64,000 bases of DNA from the NCBI RefSeq assembly GCF_044596045.1, contig NZ_CP138995.1, forward strand, positions 3,782,001-3,846,000. Direction: 5' to 3'. Below the pieces are notes generated by a model that had not been told where the DNA came from, did no database searches, and worked only from the letters and a program-made list of their open reading frames with translations. The DNA comes from Flagellimonas sp947499585. Its GTDB lineage: Bacteria > Bacteroidota > Bacteroidia > Flavobacteriales > Flavobacteriaceae. Made by a program: the position numbers and the translations under genes. Of this stretch, positions 46,601 through 55,334 are shown piece after piece; positions within the stretch are counted from its first letter, which is position 1, and each line of letters starts with the position of its first letter.

Positions 46601-46812
46601 CAGGCTGCAACTGTTGCTGCCGCAGTACTGAAACCCACATATTTTAAGAAGTCCCTTCTGTTGGTAGTGGAAGCTGACAAGTTTTCCTTGTCGCCTAAAA
46701 ACTCATCAACGGGAATCTGTTCTGTAAATTCGTTTTGTCTTAGCGCCTCAACAATGGAATCGTTCGGATTTAACTCCGCTTCGCTTTTCCAATATTTTTT
46801 GTTTGATGCCAT
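43690..46812 (-). CDS. actB: ActB, molybdopterin-like and iron-sulfur subunit
   Basis: A 1040-residue protein combining ActB1 (molybdopterin-oxidoreductase fold without cofactor) and ActB2 (ferredoxin-like). The N-terminus holds a Tat-like signal with NRRDFLKYVGFSTAAATVAAC. The C-terminal part has four cluster motifs: CTGCGACVIACHAENN, CQHCNHAPCETVCPVA, CVGTRYCANNCPYKVRRFNW and CSMCIQMTQKT with a later CSSACSS pair. These carry electrons from the quinol site to the c-type cytochromes. The gene follows actA after 33 bases. No missing cysteines noticed. Confidence 0.94.
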   Translation of the reverse strand: MASNKKYWKSEAELNPNDSIVEALRQNEFTEQIPVDEFLGDKENLSASTTNRRDFLKYVGFSTAAATVAACEGPVHKSIPYVVQPDRIVPGVANYYATTIADGHDFASILVKTREGRPIKIENNTEAKVSGSANARVQASVLSLYDSTRVQGPSANGEPIEWKVLDATVRAKLGSLKDSNKQIVLLTQTHASPSTDKLIAEFKASYGENVNHVAYDAISEDAALNAFNTAYGERALPDYDFEKADLIVSFGADFLGDWQGGGYDDGYARGRVPKHGKMSKHVQLESNMSLTGANADKRYPMTPTQQKIALAKLYGKLNGSNVGGGTSDVDAAVESIAAQIRKAGSKAVVVTGLNDINAQTVVLAINKLLASEAFDTENPRYIRQGDSAKVTKLVADMNAGRVGVLIMDGVNPVYSLPNSADFVSGLDKVDVSVSFAFNNDETAQASKYVAAASHYLESWGDAQFKKGHYSLAQPAIRELFDTRQFQTALLTWMGSEKTYYEYIKETWTAEVLQESDWNKALQDGVFTAPVAPEIDEQPVAVSADVEEVQESIVPIASAIRSLVNTTSSGTELVLYSKVGMGDGRQANNPWLQEFPDPITRVSWDNYVTVSKSDAEALGMENFNVADGGLNGSYAKLTVDGTVLDNVAVIIQPGQAPGTVGLSFGYGKQAGMKAEMATGVNAFSLYNNFNNVQSVSIEKAEGTHEFACVQLHKTLMGRGDIIKETTLEIFNTKDHHEWNAVPQVSKDHQEIPVTSPDADLWQEFDRSIGHHFNLSIDLNSCTGCGACVIACHAENNVPVVGKEEIRKSRDMHWLRIDRYYSSEESFEQDNEKKDNMDGLWGDNGSLGGFREMEDASANPQVAFQPVMCQHCNHAPCETVCPVAATSHGRQGQNQMAYNRCVGTRYCANNCPYKVRRFNWFLYYDNDEFDYNMNNDLGKMVINPDVNVRSRGVMEKCSMCIQMTQKTILDAKRDGRVIKDGEFQTACSSACSSGAMVFGDINDKESKIAELKEDDRMYHLLEHVGTKPNVFYHVKVRNTNEA

Positions 46813-46845
46813 ACGATATATCTGAGATTATCTTCTTTTTAATTC

Positions 46846-48207
46846 TTAATAGTGACACTTACCACATTCCAAACCGCCCATCATAGCAGCGGTCAACTTA
46901 TCGACCCCGTACTTTTTGGATAGCTCTTCATGAATGGCCGTATAGTACTCATTGCCCTCCACTTTCACATTGGTATCTCTGTGGCAATTGATACACCATC
47001 CCATTGTTAGCGGAGCAAATTGGTACATCACTTCCATTTCCTCTACAGGGCCATGACAAGTTTGACATTCTATTCCTGCTACGGAAACGTGTTGTGAGTG
47101 ATTGAAATAGGCGAAATCCGGTAGGTTATGGATTCTAACCCATTCTACAGGTTGAGTTTCACCAGTATATTTTTGGTTTTCTTCATCCCAACCAACTGCT
47201 TTATACAGTTTTTTGATTTCACCAGTATAGAATTCATTGGTATGACCATTTGCAATATCTTCTGCACTTGGCCCTTCGGGATTGCCTTGATATTCATAAA
47301 TGGATTTATGACAATTCATACAAACATTTAAAGATGGTATTCCAGAATGTTTTGAAACCCTTGCCGAAGAGTGGCAATATTTACATTCAATTTTATTATC
47401 TCCAGCGTGTATTTTGTGCGAATAATGGATGGGTTGCACAGGAGCGTATCCTTGATCAACACCAACTTGCATCATCCAACCGTAAGCAAAGTAAGCACTC
47501 GCCAACAGCAAGAAAATAGCACTCACCAAAACCAAAAACTGATTTTGTACGAAAGCTTTCCATATTGGAGTGCGCTTTTCAGCTTTTTCTTTCTCTAACA
47601 CCACTCCATTGGCTTCAGCAATACGTCTTAATGTATTGTTCACCAAAATCAACATGATGACCAAAAGAGCGAAAACAAGCGTAAGTGCACCTAAAATAAT
47701 TTCATTTGATACACCCCCGGAAGATCCTCCCTGCTCTCCAACAGAATCAGCGACCGCAGCAACCGCAGGCGCTGGTGGCGGAGCAGCCGTATACGCCAAA
47801 ATATCATCTATATCTGCATTGGACAATGTTGGAAAAGCGGTCATAGCCGCTTGATTGTACTCCGCGTATGTTTTGACAGCATAAGCATCCCCAGCCTTAA
47901 TCATTCCAGGACTATTCTTTATCCAAGCATAAAGCCATTCTTTGTCCAAACCTTCATCCTCAGCCAATCTAGCCTCCACATTTGCCAATGCAGGACCTGT
48001 CATCTTACGATTCAGAGCATGACATGCGGCACAGTTTTGATTAAACAACTGTTTACCTTTTGCAACATCTCCTCCTGCAGTACCAGCGTCTTCAACAACA
48101 ACTTCTACTGAAGCAGCTTCTTCTTGTGCATAAAACGAAGTGGGAAAAACTAGGAGGGATAAACCTAAAACTTTAGAAAAAAGATGGCGGTATAAAACCT
48201 TTTTCAT
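46846..48207 (-). CDS. actA: ActA multihaem cytochrome c with extra N-terminal cytochrome domain
   Basis: The first gene of the Act operon, 453 residues, with a signal peptide ending near FPTSFYAQ. It has six CxxCH sites: one in an N-terminal mono-haem cytochrome c domain (CAACH at residues 59-63) and five in the C-terminal domain (CKYCH, CMNCH, CQTCH, CINCH, CGKCH), the pentahaem ActA proper. A Pro/Ala linker (AAPPPAPAVAAV) and a membrane helix (NEIILGALTLVFALLVIMLI) join the two, plus a second helix (NQFLVLVSAIFLLLASAYF). TACTTTTG at 48302-48295 could be its -7 box, but no TTG is well placed. Confidence 0.92.
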   Translation of the reverse strand: MKKVLYRHLFSKVLGLSLLVFPTSFYAQEEAASVEVVVEDAGTAGGDVAKGKQLFNQNCAACHALNRKMTGPALANVEARLAEDEGLDKEWLYAWIKNSPGMIKAGDAYAVKTYAEYNQAAMTAFPTLSNADIDDILAYTAAPPPAPAVAAVADSVGEQGGSSGGVSNEIILGALTLVFALLVIMLILVNNTLRRIAEANGVVLEKEKAEKRTPIWKAFVQNQFLVLVSAIFLLLASAYFAYGWMMQVGVDQGYAPVQPIHYSHKIHAGDNKIECKYCHSSARVSKHSGIPSLNVCMNCHKSIYEYQGNPEGPSAEDIANGHTNEFYTGEIKKLYKAVGWDEENQKYTGETQPVEWVRIHNLPDFAYFNHSQHVSVAGIECQTCHGPVEEMEVMYQFAPLTMGWCINCHRDTNVKVEGNEYYTAIHEELSKKYGVDKLTAAMMGGLECGKCHY

Positions 48208-48401
48208 ATTATCGAAATTTCTGTCGAAATCTTTGGCACGATTATTACTACTGATATTGAGAACAATAGGTTTTTACCGTACTAAAATCGGACACAAAAG
48301 TACGACATAGACTTATTTTTTAAAATGTTAAGGGATCTATAATATCTAATTTATAAAGATTCTAAATAAAATGAAAACACCTCGTGTAAAACATAAAAAT
48401 T

Positions 48402-48409
48402 TACATTTG
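48402..48409 (+). promoter_or_regulatory. Promoter -7 box before the SPOR gene (TACATTTG)
   Basis: TACATTTG lies 33 bases before the ATG at 48443 and inside the longer open frame from 48371, which favours the later start. No clear TTG is at the usual distance upstream. Confidence 0.4.
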
Positions 48410-48442
48410 TATAAAGACAAAAAAGAAAAGCTACCATATATC

Positions 48443-48814
48443 ATGAAAACCCCAGTAATCATAGTATGTTTAATAGGTTTCGCTATTCAACTTTCTGCGC
48501 AAGAAGGTAGTATTACTATTGAACAAGACCCGCGTATTGAAGAATTAACAAAACTATATACAGCAGTCAATTCCAAGGCGGATTTTTATCAAATTCAGGT
48601 AGGTTTTGGCAGTTACCAAAAGGCTCAAAACTTAAAATCCAAGATAGATGTTGATTTTCCAGGGTGGTATTCAAAAATAGAATTTGAGTCCCCAACATAT
48701 CGAGTACGTTTGGGTAAGTTTAAAACAAAATTGGAAGCTGAGCGCAAGTATTTGGAAGTGCGTAAAAAATACCCGGATGCCATGCTCCTAAAACCTGAAA
48801 ATACTTCTAGATAA
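48443..48814 (+). CDS. SPOR-domain exported protein
   Basis: A 123-residue protein from the ATG at 48443, where a clean signal peptide begins (MKTPVIIVCLIGFAIQLSAQ); an earlier in-frame ATG at 48371 would bury it. The C-terminal half reads as a SPOR domain: DFYQIQVGFGSYQKAQNLKS, then FPGWYSKIEFESPTYRVRLG and KFKTKLEAERKYLEVRKKYP. SPOR domains bind denuded peptidoglycan glycan strands, often at the division site. It is a single gene between two minus-strand operons, ended by a shared terminator. Confidence 0.82.
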   Translation: MKTPVIIVCLIGFAIQLSAQEGSITIEQDPRIEELTKLYTAVNSKADFYQIQVGFGSYQKAQNLKSKIDVDFPGWYSKIEFESPTYRVRLGKFKTKLEAERKYLEVRKKYPDAMLLKPENTSR

Positions 48815-48820
48815 ATAAAA

Positions 48821-48840
48821 AATCCCGCCGAAGCGGGATT
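48821..48840. terminator. Bidirectional terminator between SPOR gene and infB
   Basis: AATCCCGC and GCGGGATT form a perfect 8-bp stem closed by the loop CGAA, with A-rich DNA on the left and T6 on the right, so it serves both converging genes. Confidence 0.95.
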
Positions 48841-48860
48841 TTTTATTTCAATACATTTTA

Positions 48861-51659
48861 TTAAAGCTTTTTCTTGACTGCTACTTCTTGGAAGGCTTCT
48901 ACAATATCTCCTTCTCTAATATCATTGTAGTTTTTAACTTGCAGACCACAATCATACCCCTTGGCCACTTCTTTAGCATCATCCTTAAATCGTTTAAGTG
49001 ATGACAATTCACCTGTGAAGATTACTACGCCATCACGAATCAATCTAATTTGTGAATTTCTAAAGATTTTACCACTGGTGACCATACACCCTGCAATAGT
49101 TCCAATCTTGGAAATCTTAAAGGTTTCTCTAATTTCAGCATTACCTGTAATCTCCTCTTTCATCACTGGAGACAACATACCTTCCATAGCATCTTTAAGG
49201 TCATTGATAGCATCATAGATAATAGAGTACATTCTGATATCTATTTCTTCTTTGTCCGCTACCATCCGTGCATTCCCCATTGGTCTAACATTAAACCCAA
49301 TGATAATGGCATCCGATGCACTTGCCAATAACACATCAGATTCTGTTATAGCACCTACACCTTTATGAATGATATTAACCTGTATTTCATCTGTAGATAA
49401 TTTTTGGAACGAATCTGTTAATGCCTCCACAGAACCATCCACATCCCCTTTAAGGATAATGTTCAATTCTTGGAAATCTCCTAAGGCGATTCGTCTACCA
49501 ATTTCATCTAGGGTGATATGTCTTTGTGTACGAACAGATTGCTCACGCTGTAATTGTGACCGCTTCGTTGCAATTTGTTTTGCTTCACGCTCATCATTCA
49601 ATACACTGAACTTGTCACCTGCCTGAGGCGCACCATCCAATCCCAAAATAGAAATTGGTGTGGCTGGCCCTGCTTTTTTAATATTCTTTCCACGCTCGTC
49701 CTGCATTGCCTTAATCTTACCACTGCAAGTTCCAGCAAGCACGTAATCACCTATTTCCAAGGTTCCTGTTTGCACCAAAACTGTAGATACGTATCCTCTA
49801 CCCTTATCCAGGAATGCTTCCACAACAGTACCTGAAGCCAATCTGTTTGGATTTGCTTTCAACTCTAACAGTTCAGCCTCCAACAATACTTTTTCAAGTA
49901 ATTCTTTTACTCCTTCACCTGTTTTTGCAGAAATGTCGTGGGACTGAATTTTACCTCCCCAATCTTCCACCAATAGGTTCATAGCTGCTAGACCTTCCTT
50001 AATTTTTTCAGGGTTAGCGGCAGGTCTATCTATTTTATTAATAGCAAAAACAATTGGAACACTTGCTGCTTGGGCATGACTGATAGCCTCTTTTGTCTGA
50101 GGCATTATATCATCATCCGCCGCTACAACAATTATTGCTATATCCGTTACTTGAGCACCACGAGCACGCATTGCCGTAAAAGCTTCGTGACCCGGCGTAT
50201 CTAAAAATGCTATTTTTTGTCCATCTTGTAATGTAACGCCATATGCACCAATGTGCTGGGTAATACCTCCACTTTCTCCTGCAATTACATTCTCTTCCCT
50301 TATATGATCAAGCAGAGATGTTTTACCGTGGTCCACATGCCCCATTACGGTAACAATAGGAGCTCTTGGCTCTAAATCTTCTGGAGCATCTACCTCTTCT
50401 TCAATAGATTCCTCAATCTCTGCAGTTATAAACTCAACTTCATATCCAAATTCCTCTGCAACAATAGAAAGCGTTTCCGCATCCAAACGCTGGTTCATGG
50501 TCACCATAATACCCAATGACATACATGCAGATATAATTTGGGTCGTAGAAACCTCCATAAGCGTGGCAACCTCATTCACCGTAACAAACTCGGTGACCTT
50601 AAGAATTTTGCTTTCCAACTCTTGAATCTCAAGATCTATTTCCGTCTGCTGACGGTGTTGATCTCTTTTCTCTCTTCTATATTTAGCTCCTTTGCCTTTG
50701 TTTGATTTCCCTTGAAGTTTTTCTAGGGTTTCACGCACTTGTTTTTGTACTTCTTCTTCTGTTGGCTCAACCTTTGGAGCTGCAGAACGCTGATTTCCTC
50801 TTCTACCTGGACCACTATTATTGCCACCACCCGCTCTTGGAGGGCGATTACCACCAGACTGCGAAGGATTACTGCTGATAATACGTTTTCTGCGCTTTCT
50901 CCTATCCGCATTGCTATCAGAAGTTGATGCTGCAGGTTTTGGTTTTTTGGGCTCTTCTTTCTTTTTCTTTGGCTTATTAAACTGGGTAAGGTCTATCTTA
51001 TCACCAGTAATCTTAGGCCCACTAAGTTTTTTGTATTGGGTCTGAATAGCTTCGGGCTCCTTGGCCTCATCCGTTTCTTCTGTTGGGGCCTCAACAACCT
51101 TCTCTACAGATTCAACAGCTTCTTTTTCTTTTACTTCAGGCTTCTCTTTTATTTCCTCTGAAACAATTTCAGGAGTAGATTCAGCTTTTACTTTAGGTTG
51201 TTCTTCAACCTTAGGTTGCTCTTTAACTTTAGGCTCTTCAGCTTTAGGTTGCTCAGGTTCTTTTACCTTTTCCGCAGCTTTAGGTGCCTTTGGCTTTTTA
51301 TCCAAGTCAATCTTACCAACCGTTTTGGGACCAGCAAGTTCTGCTTTAGCCTTTATTACTTGTTCGGCATTGCGCTTTTCTCTAGCAAGCCTTCTTTCTT
51401 CTTGCTCTTGCTCAATCTGAATTCTTAGGGCTTCCTTTTCCTTTCTTTTTTCCTCACCAACTTCCTTGGAAGCTACCTTTTTACTCTTATCCGTTTGGAA
51501 TTCATCCAACAGTACTTGATACACCTCATCTGTAATCTTTGTTGTAGGCCTTGCCTCCACCTCATGACCCATAGAAGAAAGGTGGTCTACAGCCCTATCC
51601 AGCGAAATGTTCAATTCCCTGAGAACTTTATTAAGTCTTATTGTTGGGTTTCCTGCCAT
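48861..51659 (-). CDS. infB: Translation initiation factor IF-2
   Basis: IF-2 is the GTPase that places initiator tRNA on the ribosome. The 932-residue protein has a long N-terminal IF2 extension, Lys/Glu/Pro-rich with short repeats such as KVEEQPKVK and EPKVKEQPKV (about residues 120-165), then the G domain: GHVDHGKTSLLDHI, GGITQHIGAYGV, DTPGHEAFTAMRARG, NKIDRP. The C-terminal domains end in VEAFQEVAVKKKL. The extension is longer than the minimal factor but normal in this phylum. It is last in the rimP-nusA-infB unit, a widely conserved order. Confidence 0.97.
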   Translation of the reverse strand: MAGNPTIRLNKVLRELNISLDRAVDHLSSMGHEVEARPTTKITDEVYQVLLDEFQTDKSKKVASKEVGEEKRKEKEALRIQIEQEQEERRLAREKRNAEQVIKAKAELAGPKTVGKIDLDKKPKAPKAAEKVKEPEQPKAEEPKVKEQPKVEEQPKVKAESTPEIVSEEIKEKPEVKEKEAVESVEKVVEAPTEETDEAKEPEAIQTQYKKLSGPKITGDKIDLTQFNKPKKKKEEPKKPKPAASTSDSNADRRKRRKRIISSNPSQSGGNRPPRAGGGNNSGPGRRGNQRSAAPKVEPTEEEVQKQVRETLEKLQGKSNKGKGAKYRREKRDQHRQQTEIDLEIQELESKILKVTEFVTVNEVATLMEVSTTQIISACMSLGIMVTMNQRLDAETLSIVAEEFGYEVEFITAEIEESIEEEVDAPEDLEPRAPIVTVMGHVDHGKTSLLDHIREENVIAGESGGITQHIGAYGVTLQDGQKIAFLDTPGHEAFTAMRARGAQVTDIAIIVVAADDDIMPQTKEAISHAQAASVPIVFAINKIDRPAANPEKIKEGLAAMNLLVEDWGGKIQSHDISAKTGEGVKELLEKVLLEAELLELKANPNRLASGTVVEAFLDKGRGYVSTVLVQTGTLEIGDYVLAGTCSGKIKAMQDERGKNIKKAGPATPISILGLDGAPQAGDKFSVLNDEREAKQIATKRSQLQREQSVRTQRHITLDEIGRRIALGDFQELNIILKGDVDGSVEALTDSFQKLSTDEIQVNIIHKGVGAITESDVLLASASDAIIIGFNVRPMGNARMVADKEEIDIRMYSIIYDAINDLKDAMEGMLSPVMKEEITGNAEIRETFKISKIGTIAGCMVTSGKIFRNSQIRLIRDGVVIFTGELSSLKRFKDDAKEVAKGYDCGLQVKNYNDIREGDIVEAFQEVAVKKKL

Positions 51660-51702
51660 AAATTGTATTTCCTAGCCCTAAAATTTGCTGCTAATATATA
51701 GT

Positions 51703-52935
51703 TTAATCTTCAAACTCTTCCTTGAGAATGCGGACCACATCAAGAACAGTTTCATCTTCTAAATCGGTTCGTTTTATCAAGTCATTGACATCTTGTTCCA
51801 GAACACTTCTTGCCGTGTCCAATCCAATCTTCTTAAACTCGTCAATAACCCATGCTTCTATTTCATCAGAGAACTCAGTCAATTCTACATCTTCCTCTAC
51901 ACCTTCCCTAAACACATCAATCTCATAACCAGTTAGTTGACCTGCAAGACGAATGTTATGCCCTCCTCTACCAATTGCCTTGGAAACTTCCTCTGGTTTT
52001 AGGTATACTTGGGCCGTTTTTTTCTCGTCATTCAATTTAACAGATGACACTCTAGCTGGACTCAATGCCCGTGTTACCATTAATTGAGAATTGTTTGTCC
52101 AATTAATGACATCAATATTTTCGTTTCCTAATTCACGCACAATACCATGAATACGCGATCCTTTCATCCCCACACATGCTCCAACTGGATCAATTCTATC
52201 ATCATAAGAATCCACAGCAACTTTTGCTTTTTCACCAGGAATTCTAACCGCCTTTTTAATAGTAATCAAGCCATCAAAAACTTCTGGAATTTCTTGGAAG
52301 AACAATTGCTCCAAGAAACTTGGTGAAGTCCTTGACATGATAATTGTAGGCTTGTTCCCTTTTAATTCCACACTTTCTATTACACCACGAACGTTATCTC
52401 CCTTACGAAAGAAATCTGATGGGATTTGTTTTTCCTTTGGAAGGATGATTTCATTGCCCTCATCATCCAACAAAATAATTGCTTTATGGCGAATATGGTG
52501 TACTTCTGCAGTATAAATTTCTCCTTCTAGATCCTTGAACTGCTTGTATATAGTAGTGTTGTCATGTTCATGGATTTTGGAAATCAAGTTTTGACGCAAA
52601 GCCAAAATAGCTCTTCTTCCCAAGTCAATCAACTTCACCTCTTCGGACACATCTTCTCCAACCTCAAAATCGGGCTCAATTTTTCTAGCTTCTGTCAAGG
52701 AAATTTCTTCATTGGGCTCCTCTACTTCACCATCTTCAACCACTATGCGGTTTCTCCAAATTTCCAAATCGCCTTTATCCGGATTGATAATGATGTCAAA
52801 ATTTTCATCAGAACCAAACTTCTTTTTAAGGGCATTTCGGAATACATCTTCCAAAATCGCCATAAGGGTTACCCTATCAATAAACTTATCGTCCTTAAAC
52901 TCCGAAAAGGATTCGATGAGCGCTAGGTTTTCCAT
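51703..52935 (-). CDS. nusA: Transcription termination/antitermination protein NusA
   Basis: NusA binds RNA polymerase and nascent RNA and modulates pausing and termination. The 410-residue protein has the N-terminal polymerase-binding domain, an S1 domain (about residues 130-200), and two KH domains (DPVGACVGMKGSRIHGIVRE and SKAIGRGGHNIRLAGQLTGY). The C-terminal acidic repeats of Escherichia coli NusA are absent, as usual in Bacteroidota. It lies between rimP and infB with short gaps (13 and 43 bases). Confidence 0.96.
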   Translation of the reverse strand: MENLALIESFSEFKDDKFIDRVTLMAILEDVFRNALKKKFGSDENFDIIINPDKGDLEIWRNRIVVEDGEVEEPNEEISLTEARKIEPDFEVGEDVSEEVKLIDLGRRAILALRQNLISKIHEHDNTTIYKQFKDLEGEIYTAEVHHIRHKAIILLDDEGNEIILPKEKQIPSDFFRKGDNVRGVIESVELKGNKPTIIMSRTSPSFLEQLFFQEIPEVFDGLITIKKAVRIPGEKAKVAVDSYDDRIDPVGACVGMKGSRIHGIVRELGNENIDVINWTNNSQLMVTRALSPARVSSVKLNDEKKTAQVYLKPEEVSKAIGRGGHNIRLAGQLTGYEIDVFREGVEEDVELTEFSDEIEAWVIDEFKKIGLDTARSVLEQDVNDLIKRTDLEDETVLDVVRILKEEFED

Positions 52936-52948
52936 TTTTGAATTACAA

Positions 52949-53410
52949 TTAAAATTTTATAATAACTTTTGCTTGATGGATATCAGAAAATGCAATATCC
53001 CGCTTTTTCTGAACCGTAACTTTTCCTTTACCAATTGGTTTGGGCTCACGCGCCTTCCACTCTAAGGTAATACTATCTTCAGTGGCATGGGTCAGGTTTC
53101 CTTCCAACTCTTCTCCTGCAGTCCTAACCATTAACTTCCTGCCTATATTTTTCTTATACTGACGTGGCAATTCTAACGGAGATGTAGCTCCTGCCGATGT
53201 CACTTCCAATGAGAAATCTTGTTCTTCTCGATCTAGGTTGTGTTCAATGGCCCTACTTACATCCATACAATCTTGAAGATTGACTCCTTCATCGCCATCC
53301 AAAATCACTCGGATAGTGTTATCGCCACCTATAGAAAAATCAATCAAAAACAAGGATGTATTTTCCTCCAAGGCCTTGTCCAACAATGATTTCACTTTTT
53401 CCTTAAACAT
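52949..53410 (-). CDS. rimP: Ribosome maturation factor RimP
   Basis: RimP assists maturation of the 30S subunit. The 153-residue protein starts MFKEKVKSLLDKALEENTSL, has the N-terminal alpha/beta domain with DCMDVSRAIEHNLDREEQDF and SLEVTSAGATSPLELPRQYK, then the C-terminal SH3-like barrel. Length and order are normal. It is the first gene of rimP-nusA-infB. A strong hairpin with a T-rich tail sits between its predicted promoter and its ATG. Confidence 0.94.
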   Translation of the reverse strand: MFKEKVKSLLDKALEENTSLFLIDFSIGGDNTIRVILDGDEGVNLQDCMDVSRAIEHNLDREEQDFSLEVTSAGATSPLELPRQYKKNIGRKLMVRTAGEELEGNLTHATEDSITLEWKAREPKPIGKGKVTVQKKRDIAFSDIHQAKVIIKF

Positions 53411-53427
53411 AAAAATTAGTAATAAAA

Positions 53428-53448
53428 GAGGGGACTAGAAGTCCCCTC
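53428..53448 (-). terminator. Terminator-like hairpin in the rimP-nusA-infB leader
   Basis: GAGGGGACT and AGTCCCCTC form a perfect 9-bp stem with a three-base loop. On the minus strand it is followed by TTTTATTAC, so it resembles an intrinsic terminator. It lies 18 bases before the rimP ATG and downstream of the predicted promoter, with no minus-strand gene ahead of it. That position suggests attenuation or an mRNA leader structure. Confidence 0.7.
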
Positions 53449-53477
53449 ATGAATAACCTTTTATCCGTTCAGTGGCG

Positions 53478-53509
53478 CAAATATACAATAATTATTACTG
53501 TTTTTGCAA
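53478..53509 (-). promoter_or_regulatory. Predicted promoter of rimP-nusA-infB
   Basis: On the minus strand TTG (53509-53507), a 21-base spacer, then TATATTTG (53485-53478) matches consensus. Transcription would begin about 60 bases before rimP and include the leader hairpin. Confidence 0.55.
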
Positions 53510-53673
53510 GCTGTTTCGCTATAAAAAATCTCAACCTCTTTGGAAAATAGTGAATTATCACAAAAACACAATTCAACCACCCAATACTACATTTCGGTTA
53601 AAACAAATTCTTTTTGCAAGTGCTTACTTTTAAAATTGTGGTGTACTATTTTTAATAACCATAAAAACTAAAG

Positions 53674-55314
53674 ATGAAAAAATTACTCCTCTCCCTAAAC
53701 TTAATCTTCTTTTTGAGCTTATCCGCTCAAGAGAATTTGACCACAACCCAATGGCAAGAAGACCTTCGATTTTTACAAAACACCATAAATGAAGACTATT
53801 CTTTTCTATTTGTTAAAACCACTAAAGCGGTTTTTAATTCCGAAGTAGAAACCCTTTATAAGAATATTCCAAACTTACAGGAGCATGAGATTATCGTTGG
53901 AATGTCCAGAATAATTTCCCTGTTTAAATATGGCCATACGGACATTAGCCTTAGACAAAAACCTTTTGAGTTTCATTACCTGCCTTTTAATCTTTACGAA
54001 TACAACGATGGCATTTACCTACAAGGTGTTCATAAAGACTATGCCAAAGCGCTTGGAGCCAAGGTTTTGGAAATAAATAAAACACCAATTGATAAGGCAC
54101 TGGAATTGATACGTCCTGCTGTAAATGCCGAAAACGAACAGTATTTCAAGGCTTTTGGAATTAATTATTTGGGCATGTTAGAAGTTTTGCATGCACAAGG
54201 AATTACTACTACACTACAAAACTCGGTCAAGCTTACCTTGGAGAAAGATGGCAAAACCTTTGAACAGGAGTTCAATGCCCTACCAAAGGGAGAAAGAGTG
54301 CCTAGAAAGTACAGTCATATTTTTCAAGATGAGAATTGGCTAGAAGCAAGAGATCAAACCAATACGCCTTTATACCTGAAAAACTTGGATAAGATCTATT
54401 TCTTTGAATATCTGCCAGAAGAAAAAACGGTCTACGTAAGGCACAGCCAAATACAGGATGACCCTGAAGAAGACACACCCTCTTTTTATGCTCGTGTTTT
54501 TGATTTTATTGAAAACAATGAGGTTGAAAAACTGATATTGGATGTTCGCTTAAATGGCGGTGGAAACAACTACAAAAACAAGACGGTTGTAACTGGTATT
54601 ATTGAAACCAAGAAAATCAACCAGAAAGGAAAATTATTTGTCATCACTGGTAGACGCACCTTTTCTGCCTGTCAGAATCTGGTAAACGAACTGGATAATT
54701 ACACCAATGCCACCTTTGTTGGAGAAGCAACCTCAGAAAATATAAATTTCTATGGTGATGCACGCCCTGTAGCTTTGCCCAACAGTAAGATTCCCGTTTA
54801 CTTATCATATGCTTGGTGGCAAGATAAGCCGGTATGGGAAAATGCGGATGCCACTGTGCCCAATATAGCTGTTGATATGAGTTTTGAGCAATACAGGTCT
54901 AATGAAGATCCTGTTTTAGATGCCGCCTTGACTTTTTCAGGAACAGGTTTTCAGCCCGACCCCATGCGTTATATCACCGATTTATATATGGCCGGAAAAA
55001 TGGAAGAACTGGCCATAGAGGTACCAAAAATGGTTAAAGACCCGCGATATAGTTTCTTTGATTTTGAAACAGAATTGAGCAATACCGCATATCATTTATT
55101 AAGCAATAACCAAATTGAACCGGCTATTGGCGTATACTCGTTTGTAGCACAATTATTCCCTGATTCCCCTAGCGCCATAAAAAACTTAGCAGATGCTTAT
55201 TTTAAAGCAGGTGCCAAGGATAAAACTATTGAATTACTGGAAAAAGTTATTGCCATGGACTCCAAAGGAGCAATTGGTAAAAGTGCCAAAGATATGCTTA
55301 AGGAGGTTAGGTAA
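53674..55314 (+). CDS. S41-like peptidase with C-terminal TPR region
   Basis: A 546-residue exported protein with signal peptide MKKLLLSLNLIFFLSLSAQ. The first part (to about residue 420) resembles S41 (tail-specific) proteases: LGAKVLEINKTPIDKALELI is a PDZ-like strand region, LILDVRLNGGGNNYKNKTVV and GRRTFSACQNLVNELDN supply the family core with the probable nucleophile serine, and FVGEATSENINFYGDARPVA follows. The C-terminal 100 residues form TPR-like helices (AYHLLSNNQIEPAIGVYSFV, AIKNLADAYFKAGAKDKTIE). Whether the catalytic dyad is intact is uncertain, so activity is not claimed. It is the last native-looking gene before the cassette region. Confidence 0.8.
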   Translation: MKKLLLSLNLIFFLSLSAQENLTTTQWQEDLRFLQNTINEDYSFLFVKTTKAVFNSEVETLYKNIPNLQEHEIIVGMSRIISLFKYGHTDISLRQKPFEFHYLPFNLYEYNDGIYLQGVHKDYAKALGAKVLEINKTPIDKALELIRPAVNAENEQYFKAFGINYLGMLEVLHAQGITTTLQNSVKLTLEKDGKTFEQEFNALPKGERVPRKYSHIFQDENWLEARDQTNTPLYLKNLDKIYFFEYLPEEKTVYVRHSQIQDDPEEDTPSFYARVFDFIENNEVEKLILDVRLNGGGNNYKNKTVVTGIIETKKINQKGKLFVITGRRTFSACQNLVNELDNYTNATFVGEATSENINFYGDARPVALPNSKIPVYLSYAWWQDKPVWENADATVPNIAVDMSFEQYRSNEDPVLDAALTFSGTGFQPDPMRYITDLYMAGKMEELAIEVPKMVKDPRYSFFDFETELSNTAYHLLSNNQIEPAIGVYSFVAQLFPDSPSAIKNLADAYFKAGAKDKTIELLEKVIAMDSKGAIGKSAKDMLKEVR

Positions 55315-55334
55315 CCCCTACACTGTCAATAAAT

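Noticed and set aside
48371..48442. Earlier ATG for the SPOR protein
   Set aside because: It would place 24 residues in front of the signal peptide, and a promoter -7 box lies inside it.
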